A DNA stretch of 48,841 nt from an uncultured Gemmiger sp. (GTDB lineage Bacteria > Bacillota > Clostridia > Oscillospirales > Ruminococcaceae): NCBI GenBank assembly GCA_944388165.1, contig CALXHS010000109.1:1-48841 (forward strand), in the 5' to 3' direction. The translations under genes were made by a program, and so were the position numbers. Below are positions 17,157 through 25,323 of the stretch, one piece after another. Below the pieces are notes generated by a model. That model saw only the letters and a list, made by a program, of their open reading frames with translations. It was not told the DNA's origin and ran no database searches. Each line of letters starts with the position of its first letter. Position 1 is the first letter of the stretch.

Positions 17157-18407
17157 ATGAAAACCCAACCCTTGAAAGGCATGCGCGATCTTCTGCCCAA
17201 CGAGCAGGCCCTGCGCGACCACATCCAGGCTGAGATCCTGGCCACCTACCGTGCCGCCGGGTTCCAGCGCATTTCCACCCCCATTCTGGAAGACATGGAG
17301 AACCTGGACAAGAGCGACGGCGGCGACAACCTGAACCTGATCTTCAAGGTGCTCAAGCGCGGCGACAAGCTGGCCGCCGCCCTGCGCAGCGGTGAGGAAG
17401 CCCAGCTTTCGGACATGGGTCTGCGGTACGACCTGACCCTGCCCCTGTCCCGCTACTATGCCGCCAACCGCAATTCCCTGCCCCATCCCTTCAAGGTCAT
17501 CCAGACCGACCGCGTCTACCGGGCCGAGCGTCCCCAGAAGGGCCGCCTGCGGGAATTTGTCCAGTGCGACATCGACATTCTGGGGGATTCCAGCCCCAAC
17601 GCCGAGGTGGAACTCATCGACGTGACCGCCCGGGCGCTGCTGCGCATCGGCTTCTCCGGCTTCACCGTGAACGTCAACGACCGCCGCATCCTGCGGGCCA
17701 TGCTGGCGGGCATGGGCTTTGCGGAAGATACCCTGGATTCCGTCTGCATCAGCTTTGACAAACTGGACAAGATCGGCGCCGACGGCGTGCGGGCCGAACT
17801 GGAAGGCAAGGGCTTCCCCGCCGGGGCGGTGGATGCCCTGGACGCTTTCCTGCGGGGCGGGGACTTCAGCCTGGAAGCCGTCACCGCCGCCTGCGGCGAG
17901 AAGGGCCCCGAACTCACCGCCGACCTGCGCTATGTGCTGGCCACTGCCGAAAAGCTGGCCGCCGGGCGTTACGGTGTGGCGTACTGCCCCAGCCTGGTGC
18001 GCGGTCAGGGTTACTACACCGGCATGGTGTTTGAGGTCACCTGCCCCCAGTTCTCCGGGGCTGTGGCCGGCGGCGGCCGCTACGACAACATGGTGGGCAA
18101 GTTCATCGGCCAGACCGTTCCGGCGGTGGGCTTCTCCATCGGGTTCGAGCGGGTCTGCGGCATTCTGCTGGAACAGGGCTACGCCATCCCCGGCGCCAAG
18201 GCTAAGCTGGCTCTGCTCTATCTGCCCGAAGCCGACTTTGCCGACGTGCTCACCAAGGCCGAAACCCTGCGCGCCGAATACGACGTGACCGTGCTGCCCC
18301 AGGCCAAGAAGCTGGGCAAGCAGTTCGGCACCCTGGAAGGGGCCGGCTTCAACGCCGTGGCCTTCGCGGACAACGACGACATCAAGGTCCTTGGTCAAAA
18401 GGGCTGA
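17157..18407 (+). CDS. hisS: Histidyl-tRNA synthetase-like protein, divergent
   Basis: 416 residues, class II aminoacyl-tRNA synthetase fold. Motif 1 region is at 30-60, motif 2 is RVYRAERPQKGRLREFVQCD (119-138), histidine A loop is LVRGQGYYTGMVFEV (280-294), histidine B region is GGGRYDNMVG (305-314), and motif 3 is AVGFSIGFERV (323-333). The QCDIDILG and SFDKLDKIG segments resemble the eukaryote-like branch. Two deviations stand out. The histidine A motif is RGQGYY instead of RGLDYY, and the C-terminal anticodon domain (345-416) ends early, about 20 residues short of the usual. HisZ, the regulatory paralogue of ATP phosphoribosyltransferase, is the main alternative, but no his biosynthesis gene is nearby and most motif residues are intact. 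The start at 17157 follows AAGGAG. Confidence 0.82.
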   Translation: MKTQPLKGMRDLLPNEQALRDHIQAEILATYRAAGFQRISTPILEDMENLDKSDGGDNLNLIFKVLKRGDKLAAALRSGEEAQLSDMGLRYDLTLPLSRYYAANRNSLPHPFKVIQTDRVYRAERPQKGRLREFVQCDIDILGDSSPNAEVELIDVTARALLRIGFSGFTVNVNDRRILRAMLAGMGFAEDTLDSVCISFDKLDKIGADGVRAELEGKGFPAGAVDALDAFLRGGDFSLEAVTAACGEKGPELTADLRYVLATAEKLAAGRYGVAYCPSLVRGQGYYTGMVFEVTCPQFSGAVAGGGRYDNMVGKFIGQTVPAVGFSIGFERVCGILLEQGYAIPGAKAKLALLYLPEADFADVLTKAETLRAEYDVTVLPQAKKLGKQFGTLEGAGFNAVAFADNDDIKVLGQKG

Positions 18408-18428
18408 AAAACAACATGAATATTTAGC

Positions 18429-18465
18429 GGGAATGCCTAAAAAGCGGCGTTCCCCCTTTGTTTTT
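18429..18465 (+). terminator. Terminator after hisS
   Basis: Nine-bp stem with one G-T pair (18429-18437 with 18446-18454) followed by CCTTTGTTTTT. Confidence 0.7.
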
Positions 18466-18499
18466 GGCACCGATTTGTAACGCCACGGCGATTTTTCCG

Positions 18500-18508
18500 T
18501 GTTATACT
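18500..18508 (+). promoter_or_regulatory. Extended -10 promoter for the DUF4349 lipoprotein
   Basis: TG-T-TATACT, 41 nt upstream of the start codon. No strong -35 is visible. Confidence 0.6.
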
Positions 18509-18549
18509 GGTGAAAAGGAAAATTCCCCGCCGAAAAGGAGGATGTACCC

Positions 18550-19581
18550 ATGAAACGAGCCAACCTGCCCGCCCGCCTGTGCGCCGGGCTGACCGCCCTG
18601 GCACTGGCCCTGACCATGACCGCCTGCGGAGCCTCTGCCGGCGGCACCGCCAACACCACCGAAGCCGCCGGTGCCATCCAGGATGAAAGCCTGTCCGACG
18701 CCGCCATGAGTGATTCCGGGGAGGCAGGCGCTTCCGGCCCGGTGACCCTGGACCCCGGCGCCACCCAGGAAAGCGCCCGCAAGATCGTATACACCGCCAG
18801 CCTGGAACTGGAAGCCACCGACTTCGACGCCGCCCGCACCGCCCTGCTCTCCGCCGTGGAAGCCCAGGGCGGGTATCTGGAACACAGCAACCAGAGCGGC
18901 AGCGCCGAGGAACATGACCGCAACCTGTATTACACCGTGCGCATCCCGGCGGAAAACTACCGCACCTTCCTGGAAGCCGCCGGTCAGGCAGGCAACCAGC
19001 TTTACTTAAGCGAGGACGCCAGCGACATCACCAGCAGCTATGTGGATGTGGAAGCCCGCCTGGCCGCCCTGGAAAACCAGCGGGACCGGCTGAACGCCCT
19101 GGCCGAGACCGCCGAGACCACCGCCGACCTGCTGGAGATCGAAAGCCAGCTTTCGGAGGTGCAGTACCAGATTGAAAACTACACCCGGCAGCTGCGGTCC
19201 ATGGATGACCAGATCACCTATTCCACCGTGGACATCAGCCTGTACGAGGTGGCCGTTCTCACCCCCGTGACCCCCGCCAGCTTCCCCGAAAAGCTGGGCC
19301 GGGCTTTCAGTGACGGCTGGACCGCCTTTGTGGAGGTGCTGCAAGCCATCGTGCTGAGCCTGGTCTACCTGTGGCCGCTGGTGATCGTGGCTGTGGTGGT
19401 CGTGGTGGTGCTGATCGTCACCCGCCCGGCCCGTGCCGCCCGCCGCACTGCCCGCCAGGCCGCCCGGGCCAACGGCCGCACCCCCTACAATTATCCGACG
19501 CCCCCTGCTCCCGAATCCCCCAGGGACGCCGCCAACGAACCCCCGGCACCCAAACCGGAGGAAGGCACCCCGAAATACTGA
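18550..19581 (+). CDS. DUF4349 domain lipoprotein with C-terminal membrane segment
   Basis: 343 residues. Residues 1-26 are a lipoprotein signal (Leu/Ala-rich core, MTAC with Cys26 as the lipidation site). Residues 75-265 match DUF4349: a beta-rich start (RKIVYTASLELEATDF), the conserved YTVRIPAENY strand and a long coiled coil (about 165-215, ARLAALENQRDRLNALAETAETT) followed by SMDDQITYSTVDISLYE. A membrane helix lies at about 272-295 (VLSLVYLWPLVIVAVVVVVV), followed by an Arg-rich then Pro-rich cytoplasmic tail. With the lipid anchor, this places the coiled coil outside, bracketed at both ends. The family function is unknown. The start at 18550 follows AAAAGGAGG. It is monocistronic with its own promoter and terminator. 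Confidence 0.9.
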   Translation: MKRANLPARLCAGLTALALALTMTACGASAGGTANTTEAAGAIQDESLSDAAMSDSGEAGASGPVTLDPGATQESARKIVYTASLELEATDFDAARTALLSAVEAQGGYLEHSNQSGSAEEHDRNLYYTVRIPAENYRTFLEAAGQAGNQLYLSEDASDITSSYVDVEARLAALENQRDRLNALAETAETTADLLEIESQLSEVQYQIENYTRQLRSMDDQITYSTVDISLYEVAVLTPVTPASFPEKLGRAFSDGWTAFVEVLQAIVLSLVYLWPLVIVAVVVVVVLIVTRPARAARRTARQAARANGRTPYNYPTPPAPESPRDAANEPPAPKPEEGTPKY

Positions 19582-19602
19582 TTTTCTTCCCAGCATAAAA
19601 AC

Positions 19603-19637
19603 GCCCCCGCAGCCTTTCTGCTGCGGGGGCAGTTTTT
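19603..19637. terminator. Bidirectional terminator between the DUF4349 gene and MATE gene 1
   Basis: Perfect 11-bp stem (19603-19613 with 19620-19630), with T-rich runs on both strands. It serves two convergent genes and slightly overlaps the MATE stop codon. Confidence 0.88.
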
Positions 19638-20976
19638 ATGCGGATTCGTGGGAAGGGGGATACAGTTTGTTCCGGCAGCCGAAGAAGAGCTTGCAGGCCA
19701 CCCCAAAGACCAGGGCTTCGCTCACCGGGAAGGCCAGCCACACACCGGTCATTCCCAGGGCCGCCGCCAGAGCCAGGGCGGCGGGCACGATGACCACGAG
19801 CCCCCGCAGCAGGGAAACGGCCTGGGCGGGCACCGCCCGCTCCACCGAGGTGAACCAGATGCACAGGATCACGTTGGCACCGGCAAAGGGCGCGCCGATG
19901 AAGTACAGCCGCAGTCCCTGCACCGCAATGGCCTGCAGGGTGGGGTCGGCTTCACTGTTGAACACCGCTGCGATGGCCCCCGCCCCGGCAAAGATGCCCA
20001 GGTAGACCACCGCCGACACCGCCGCCATGCTCACCAGGGCGTAGCGCAGCAGACGGAACAGGTCGGCACGGTCTCCGTGGCCCCAGGCCCGGCTGACCAG
20101 GGGCTGCATGCCCTGGGCCAGACCGGAGTACACCGCCAGCACCACCAAGGACAGGTTGGCCACCACCCCGTAGGCCGCCACCCCGGTGTTGCCCGCCAGA
20201 CGCAGGATGAGCCAGTTGAAGGTGACCATGACCACCGCACCGGAGAGCTGTTCCAGAAAGGAGGGCACACCCAATGCCAGGATATGACCGGCGGTACGGC
20301 CGCTGGGGGCTGCCGCCGCCGGGCGGAAGCCGCAGTGTTTCCCCAGCCAGTGAGGCGACTGGATCAGGATGCCGATGACCGGGGAAAAACCGGTAGCCAG
20401 CACAGCGCCGAAGATCCCCAGCCCACAGGGGAAGATGAAGATATAGTCCATGACGATGTTGGCCAGGCTGCCGGTGACGGTGGCAGCCATGGCCAGCTGG
20501 GGCGAGCCGTCGTTGCGCACAAAGCATTGCAGCACATCGTTGAAGATGAAGGCGGGTGCAAACAGCAGCAGCACCCGCAGGTAGGTGGAAGTCATGGCGT
20601 GGACCTCTCTTTCCGCCCCCAGCAGAGCGGCAACCGGTCCCGCCGCCAGCAGTCCGACGAGCATAAAGACCACCGCCGCCAGTGCCGCCAGGCCCAGGGT
20701 GTGGGTATAGACCACGTTGGCTTTCTGGTGGGCCTGCTGGCTTTTCAGCACCGAGAACCGGGTGGCCCCGCCCATGCCCAGCAGCAGGCCCACCCCGTGG
20801 ATGATGTTGTACACCGGAATGGCCAGGTTCAAAGCGGCCAGACCGGCGCTGCCCAGCCCCTGGGCCACGAAAAAGGTATCCGCCAGGATATAGCAGGACA
20901 CCGCCATCATCCCCAGCACGCTGAGCACCGCGTAACGGCCGAATTCGGCGCTCAGGCGTTGTTTACGGTCGTTCAT
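19636..20976 (-). CDS. MATE family efflux transporter 1
   Basis: 446 residues, 12 membrane helices in two similar bundles, the usual MATE length. These antiporters use Na+ or H+ gradients to export cationic drugs or metabolites. Family features include LADTFFVAQGLGSAGLAALNLAIPVYN near the start, GMGGATRFSVLKSQQ in helix 2 and loop, and NWLILRLAGNTGVAAYGVVANLS in the second half. The start at 20976 (MNDRKQRLSAEFG) follows AAGGGAG; 35 upstream codons are open but have no site. It is convergent with the DUF4349 gene and lies between two tRNA synthetase genes. The substrate is unknown. It is only distantly similar to the second MATE protein at 37577. Confidence 0.92.
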   Translation of the reverse strand: MNDRKQRLSAEFGRYAVLSVLGMMAVSCYILADTFFVAQGLGSAGLAALNLAIPVYNIIHGVGLLLGMGGATRFSVLKSQQAHQKANVVYTHTLGLAALAAVVFMLVGLLAAGPVAALLGAEREVHAMTSTYLRVLLLFAPAFIFNDVLQCFVRNDGSPQLAMAATVTGSLANIVMDYIFIFPCGLGIFGAVLATGFSPVIGILIQSPHWLGKHCGFRPAAAAPSGRTAGHILALGVPSFLEQLSGAVVMVTFNWLILRLAGNTGVAAYGVVANLSLVVLAVYSGLAQGMQPLVSRAWGHGDRADLFRLLRYALVSMAAVSAVVYLGIFAGAGAIAAVFNSEADPTLQAIAVQGLRLYFIGAPFAGANVILCIWFTSVERAVPAQAVSLLRGLVVIVPAALALAAALGMTGVWLAFPVSEALVFGVACKLFFGCRNKLYPPSHESA

Positions 20977-21010
20977 TGTTTTTCTCCCTTCTGCCGGTAT
21001 GCCCGGCTGC

Positions 21011-21066
21011 AAAAAGAAAGCGCCGGTGCCCTGCGTCTTCAATGGCCTACGACGCAGAGCCCAGCG
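21011..21066 (-). terminator. Terminator after aspS
   Basis: Imperfect stem of about 16 bp (left arm 21020-21037, right arm 21051-21066), then CTTTCTTTTTG on the minus strand. Confidence 0.6.
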
Positions 21067-21110
21067 TTTTCTATAACCCACCCGGCGGCGGGTCCTTGTT
21101 CAGTTGTTTC

Positions 21111-22892
21111 TCAGTGGTTGTCCACCAGGGCGATGGACAGGTCGCTCAGCTGCTTGGGGTCCACCACGTCCGGGGCGCCGGACATGGGTTCGCCGGCGTT
21201 CTGTACCTTCGGGAAGGCGATGACGTCGCGGATGGAATCCTTCTTCAGCATGAGCATGACCAGACGGTCCAGGCCGTAGGCCATGCCGCCGTGGGGGGGC
21301 GCACCGTACTTGTAGGCGTCCATCAGGAAGCCGAAACTCTCCCGGGCCTTTTCTTCGGTGAAGCCCAGGGCGCGGAACATGCGGTCCTGCAGAGCGGGGT
21401 CGTTGATACGGATGGAACCGCCGCCCAGCTCCACACCGTTGAGCACGATGTCGTAAGCCAGGGCACGGCAGGCGCCGGGGTCGCTTTCCACCTTGTCCAG
21501 GTCTTCAGGCTTGGGCATGGTGAAGGGATGGTGCATGGCCATCCAGCGGTCTTCCTGCTCGCTGTACTCGAACAGGGGGAAGTCCACCACCCACAGGAAG
21601 TTGAAGGCGTCCTTGTTGATGAGGTCGTACTTGCGGCCCATCTCCAGGCGGACCTGGCCCAGGGCGGTGCAGGCGCGGACCCAGTCGGTGTCGCTGACGA
21701 TGAGCAGCACGTCGCCGGTCTCGGCGCCGAGAGCGGCATACAGGGCGGTCTTTTCTTCCTCGGTGAGGAACTTCTCAAAGCTGGAGGTGGTGTTCTCGGC
21801 GGTCAGGCGGCTGTACGCCAGGCCCTTGGCGCCGTAGGTCTTGGCCACGTCGCCCAGCTTGTCGATGTTCTTGCGGGTCAGGCGGTCGGCCATGCCCTTG
21901 GCGTTGATGGCGCGGATGGTGCCGCCGGAAGCCAGGGCGTCGGCGAAGGGCTTGAACCCGGTGCCGGCGAACACGCTGCTCACGTCCTGGATCTCCAGGC
22001 CGAAACGGGTGTCGGGCTTATCGGAGCCGAAGCGGCCCATGGCCTCGTCCCAGGGCATCCGCACAAAGGGAGTGGCCACGTCGATGTTCAGGATCTCTTT
22101 CCACAGACGCTTGATGAGACCTTCGTTGATGGTCATCACGTCGTCCTCGGTGACAAAGGACAGTTCTTCGTCGATCTGAGTGAACTCGGGCTGACGGTCG
22201 GCGCGCAGGTCCTCGTCGCGGTAGCAGCGGGCCACCTGGAAGTAACGGTCAAAGCCGGAGAGCATCAGGATCTGCTTGTACAGCTGGGGGCTCTGGGGCA
22301 GGGCGTAGAAATGCCCGGGCTGCACACGGCTGGGCACCAGATAGTCGCGGGCGCCTTCCGGGGTGGACTTGATCAGGGTCGGGGTCTCGATCTCGCAGAA
22401 ATGCTGCTCATAGAAATAATTGCGCACCACCTGGCAGATCTTGGAGCGCAGCACGATGGGTTCGTGCATGGAGGGACGGCGCAGGTCCAGGTAGCGGTAG
22501 CGCAGGCGCAGGTCGTCGTTGACGTTGATACCGTCGCGGATTTCAAAAGGCGTGGTCTGGGCTTCGCTGAGGATGCGCAGCTCGCTCACATACAATTCCA
22601 CGTCGCCGGTAGCGATCTTGTCGGTCTTGGCGGCGCGTTCCCGCAGGGTGCCCTTGGCAATGACCACGTACTCGCTCTTCAGGCTTTCGGCCTTGGCAAA
22701 CACGTCCTTGGGCGTATCCTCGTCAAAAACCATCTGCAGAATGCCGGTGGTGTCCCGCAGGTCGGCAAAGATGATGCCGCCCTTGTCACGGGCGCGGGCG
22801 ATCGAACCGCAGACGGTCATTTCCTTGCCCGCGTCGTTCAGGCTGACTTCGCCGCAATAGTTGGTGCGGCGCAGATTGCCCATCGTTTCCAT
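21111..22892 (-). CDS. aspS: Aspartyl-tRNA synthetase, bacterial type
   Basis: 593 residues, the full bacterial length that includes the GAD insertion domain. It attaches aspartate to tRNA-Asp. An N-terminal OB-fold anticodon domain (about 1-115) contains GIIFADLRDTTGILQ. Motif 2 is RCYRDEDLRADRQPEFTQID, the GAD insert is about 285-405, the MHHPFTMP loop follows, and motif 3 is GMAYGLDRLVMLML. Typical class II b features are complete. The start is taken at 22892; an in-frame ATG three codons later is possible. The promoter at 22938-22966 leaves a leader of only about 40 nt, so no T-box. A non-discriminating enzyme that also charges tRNA-Asn cannot be excluded from sequence. Confidence 0.97.
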   Translation of the reverse strand: METMGNLRRTNYCGEVSLNDAGKEMTVCGSIARARDKGGIIFADLRDTTGILQMVFDEDTPKDVFAKAESLKSEYVVIAKGTLRERAAKTDKIATGDVELYVSELRILSEAQTTPFEIRDGINVNDDLRLRYRYLDLRRPSMHEPIVLRSKICQVVRNYFYEQHFCEIETPTLIKSTPEGARDYLVPSRVQPGHFYALPQSPQLYKQILMLSGFDRYFQVARCYRDEDLRADRQPEFTQIDEELSFVTEDDVMTINEGLIKRLWKEILNIDVATPFVRMPWDEAMGRFGSDKPDTRFGLEIQDVSSVFAGTGFKPFADALASGGTIRAINAKGMADRLTRKNIDKLGDVAKTYGAKGLAYSRLTAENTTSSFEKFLTEEEKTALYAALGAETGDVLLIVSDTDWVRACTALGQVRLEMGRKYDLINKDAFNFLWVVDFPLFEYSEQEDRWMAMHHPFTMPKPEDLDKVESDPGACRALAYDIVLNGVELGGGSIRINDPALQDRMFRALGFTEEKARESFGFLMDAYKYGAPPHGGMAYGLDRLVMLMLKKDSIRDVIAFPKVQNAGEPMSGAPDVVDPKQLSDLSIALVDNH

Positions 22893-22937
22893 ACTCTCTA
22901 TCCCCTTTTGGTGCGAATCTTGGTTTGCTGAAACTTA

Positions 22938-22966
22938 ATTATAACGCGGCCATGCTTTTTTGGCAA
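22938..22966 (-). promoter_or_regulatory. Sigma-A promoter for aspS
   Basis: Minus-strand -35 TTGCCA (22961-22966), 17 nt, perfect -10 TATAAT (22938-22943). Confidence 0.85.
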
Positions 22967-23068
22967 GGGGCCGAGGGGGAAAAGCACAGCTTCTGCCCCT
23001 TGGCTCCTTGGCTGGTTTTCTTTTTATATTTGTTGGTGGGTTCTGGGGAAACGGCAGTCTGCCGTTGT

Positions 23069-23125
23069 GTCCTTCCTTTTGTGACCAAAAGGAAGCGAAA
23101 AGTCCCGCCGTTCCGATGCGGCGGC
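23069..23125 (+). repeat. Structured intergenic repeat, copy B
   Basis: Second copy of the element at 8104-8163, same orientation, with compensating loop changes (hairpin arms CTTCCTTTT and AAAAGGAAG). It is flanked by two further hairpins: AACGGCAG/CTGCCGTT at about 23050-23065 and GTCGCTTTTT/AAAAAGCGAC at about 23133-23162. The 347-nt gap 22893-23239 holds this element, the aspS promoter and the V-ATPase terminator, and no gene. Confidence 0.65.
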
Positions 23126-23204
23126 GGTTTTTTCGTCGCTTTTTGGCGGCAAAAAGCGACAACACTACGGCTGGCAGCCGTCTCCCAGCAAACTGCCGTT
23201 TGCC

Positions 23205-23230
23205 AAAAAAGGCGGCCCGAAGGCCGCCCG
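23205..23230 (-). terminator. Terminator of the V-ATPase operon
   Basis: GGGCGGCC/GGCCGCC stem with a TTC-type loop (23211-23229) followed on the minus strand by six T residues, just downstream of the subunit D stop codon. Confidence 0.85.
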
Positions 23231-23239
23231 AAAAAATAT

Positions 23240-23851
23240 TTATTTGTTTTTCTGATTTTTGATGACCTTCAGGCGGCTGAACTCCTCCCGCTCCTTTTCG
23301 GCCAGCGCCTCGTCGATGAACTTGACGGTGGCTTCCATCTGGGGGATCTGCACGTTGCCCAGGGCGTTGGCACGCTTCTGGGTCTTGCGGATGGCCTCGG
23401 CCAGGCGCAGCACGCTGGTCTCCACCTCCGCCAGTTCCACGGTCAGAGCCTTGACCTCGTTGAACTTGATGTAGGCGGCGTCCAGGGTGCCGTTGGTGGA
23501 TTCCAGGCCGTAATACAGCCCCAGGGGTGCGCTGGGTTTCAGGGTGACGGTGGGCAGTTCCACGCCCATGACGCTGCGGCGTTCGATGGAAAGCCCATGC
23601 TCCACCGGCACGCTGGCCGTGAACTCACCCACCGAGCCCAGCATGACGTTGGCACGCTGCAAGGCGCTGTAGGCTTCGGCGTAAGCCGCGCTGATCTTGT
23701 CCTGAATGGCCGCGGCGCGGTCGATCAGGCGCATCATCTCGCGCACAAGGATGTTGCGCTTGCGGTCCATCAGTTCGTAGCCCTGTTCAGCCAGCGCCAG
23801 ACTGCGCTTGGTGGCCATCAGGTTGGATTTTGTGGGAAAAACCTGCTGCAC
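23240..23851 (-). CDS. ntpD: V-type ATPase subunit D (central stalk)
   Basis: 203 residues, the usual length. Subunit D is the long antiparallel coiled coil that rotates inside the A3B3 head and couples to the membrane ring. The N-terminus QQVFPTKSNLMATKRSLALAEQGYELMDRKRNIL is a classic start for the family, and the C-terminal helix contains LAEAIRKTQKRANAL, again typical. It is the last gene of the operon, 41 nt after subunit B, and is followed by the operon terminator. Confidence 0.97.
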   Translation of the reverse strand: MQQVFPTKSNLMATKRSLALAEQGYELMDRKRNILVREMMRLIDRAAAIQDKISAAYAEAYSALQRANVMLGSVGEFTASVPVEHGLSIERRSVMGVELPTVTLKPSAPLGLYYGLESTNGTLDAAYIKFNEVKALTVELAEVETSVLRLAEAIRKTQKRANALGNVQIPQMEATVKFIDEALAEKEREEFSRLKVIKNQKNK

Positions 23852-23892
23852 GGTGATTCACCTGCCTTTGCCGGAAAGTGGTTGTTCGGACA

Positions 23893-25323
23893 TTATCGGG
23901 CCGCGCCGGGGGCGGGCTGGGCGTCCAGCATGGCCTGACGGCGCAGACGGCGCTTGCGGGCCGGCTCGTAGTAGGTATCCAGGGGCTGGTCGTCGCAGCG
24001 GTCCAGGGCGGCGCGGGGCAGCCCGGCCAGCAGTTCCCAGCCCAGGTCCAGGGTCTCTTCCATGGAACGGTTGGTGTTGCCCTGGCCGATGAAGCGGTGC
24101 TCGAATTCACGGCCGAACTGCATCAGCAGCTTGTCGCTTTCGGACAGTTCCTCCTCACCAATAACGCTGGCCAGCGCCTTGGCGTCCTGCACCTTGGCGT
24201 AACAGGCAAAAAGCTGGTTGGCCAGGGTGACGTGGTCGTCGCGGGTGTACCCGGCGCCGATGCCGTCCTTCATCAGACGGGACAGGCTGGGCAGCACGGC
24301 CACGGGGGGATAGATGCCGGTGGCATCCATACCGCGGTCCAGCACGATCTGGCCTTCGGTGATGTAGCCGGTCAGGTCGGGGATGGGATGGGTGATGTCG
24401 TCGCCGGGCATGGTCAGGATGGGGATCTGGGTGACAGAACCGGTGCTGCCCTTGATGATGCCGGCGCGCTCGTACAGGCTGGCCAGGTCGGAATACAGGT
24501 AGCCGGGGAAGCCTTTACGGGCAGGGATCTCACCCTTGGAGGAGGAGAACTCACGCAGGGCTTCGCAGTAGCTGGTCATGTCGGTGAGGATGACCAGAAC
24601 GTTCTTGCCCAGGTCAAAGGCCAGGTACTCGGCCACGGTCAAAGCGGCCCGGGGGGTGATGATACGCTCGATGATGGGGTCGTTGGCCAGGTTCAGCAGC
24701 ATGACCACGCGATCCATGGCGCCGGTGCTGACGAAGGAATCACGGAAGTATTCGGCCACGTCGTTCTTGACGCCCATGGCGGCAAAGACGATGGCGAAGT
24801 CCGAACCGTCGGACACGCTGGCCTGCTGCACGATCTGCACGGCCAGTTCGTTGTGGCGCATGCCGGAACCGGAGAAGATGGGCAGCTTCTGGCCGCGGAT
24901 CAGGGTGGTCAGGCAGTCGATGGAAGAGATGCCGGTGTGGATGTAGTTCCGGGGATACACACGGCTCACCGGGTTGATGGGGGCGCCGTTCACGTCGCGG
25001 CGGGCCACCGGGTAGATGTCGCCCTGGCCGTCGATGGGGCGGCCCAGGCCGTCCAGGATACGGCCCGGCAGTTCGGGGGAAAGGTCCATCATCATGGGAT
25101 GGCCGGTAAAGACGGTGCGGGTGTTCACCAGGCTCAGGCCGGTGGAGCCTTCAAAGACCTGGACCACGCAGCGGTTTTCTTCCACCATGACCACACGGCC
25201 GGTGCGGGTGGTGCCGTTATCCAGGCGGAGTTCCACCACCTCGTCATAGCTGACGCCGGGCACATCGTCCAGCACGACCAGAGAGCCGTTGATCTGGCTC
25301 AGACCAATATGTTCCAGGATCAT
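23893..25323 (-). CDS. ntpB: V-type ATPase subunit B (regulatory/non-catalytic)
   Basis: 476 residues. Subunit B alternates with A in the hexameric head. It lacks a true Walker A sequence; the equivalent region is RGQKLPIFSGSGMRHNELA. It retains the conserved NLANDPIIERI, the DMTSYCEALRE segment, and PGYLYSDLASLYERAG. Its ATG overlaps the subunit A stop codon by 4 nt, so the two are translationally coupled and probably made in equal amounts. The tail is Ala/Pro-rich. Confidence 0.98.
   Translation of the reverse strand: MILEHIGLSQINGSLVVLDDVPGVSYDEVVELRLDNGTTRTGRVVMVEENRCVVQVFEGSTGLSLVNTRTVFTGHPMMMDLSPELPGRILDGLGRPIDGQGDIYPVARRDVNGAPINPVSRVYPRNYIHTGISSIDCLTTLIRGQKLPIFSGSGMRHNELAVQIVQQASVSDGSDFAIVFAAMGVKNDVAEYFRDSFVSTGAMDRVVMLLNLANDPIIERIITPRAALTVAEYLAFDLGKNVLVILTDMTSYCEALREFSSSKGEIPARKGFPGYLYSDLASLYERAGIIKGSTGSVTQIPILTMPGDDITHPIPDLTGYITEGQIVLDRGMDATGIYPPVAVLPSLSRLMKDGIGAGYTRDDHVTLANQLFACYAKVQDAKALASVIGEEELSESDKLLMQFGREFEHRFIGQGNTNRSMEETLDLGWELLAGLPRAALDRCDDQPLDTYYEPARKRRLRRQAMLDAQPAPGAAR

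Noticed and set aside
17157..18407. HisZ, regulatory subunit of ATP phosphoribosyltransferase, as the identity of the HisRS-like gene.
   Set aside because: Motif 2 and motif 3 residues and a C-terminal anticodon-like domain are present, and no hisG or other histidine biosynthesis gene is near. Kept as a minor alternative.
22893..22937. T-box leader before aspS.
   Set aside because: The transcript leader is about 40 nt, far too short.
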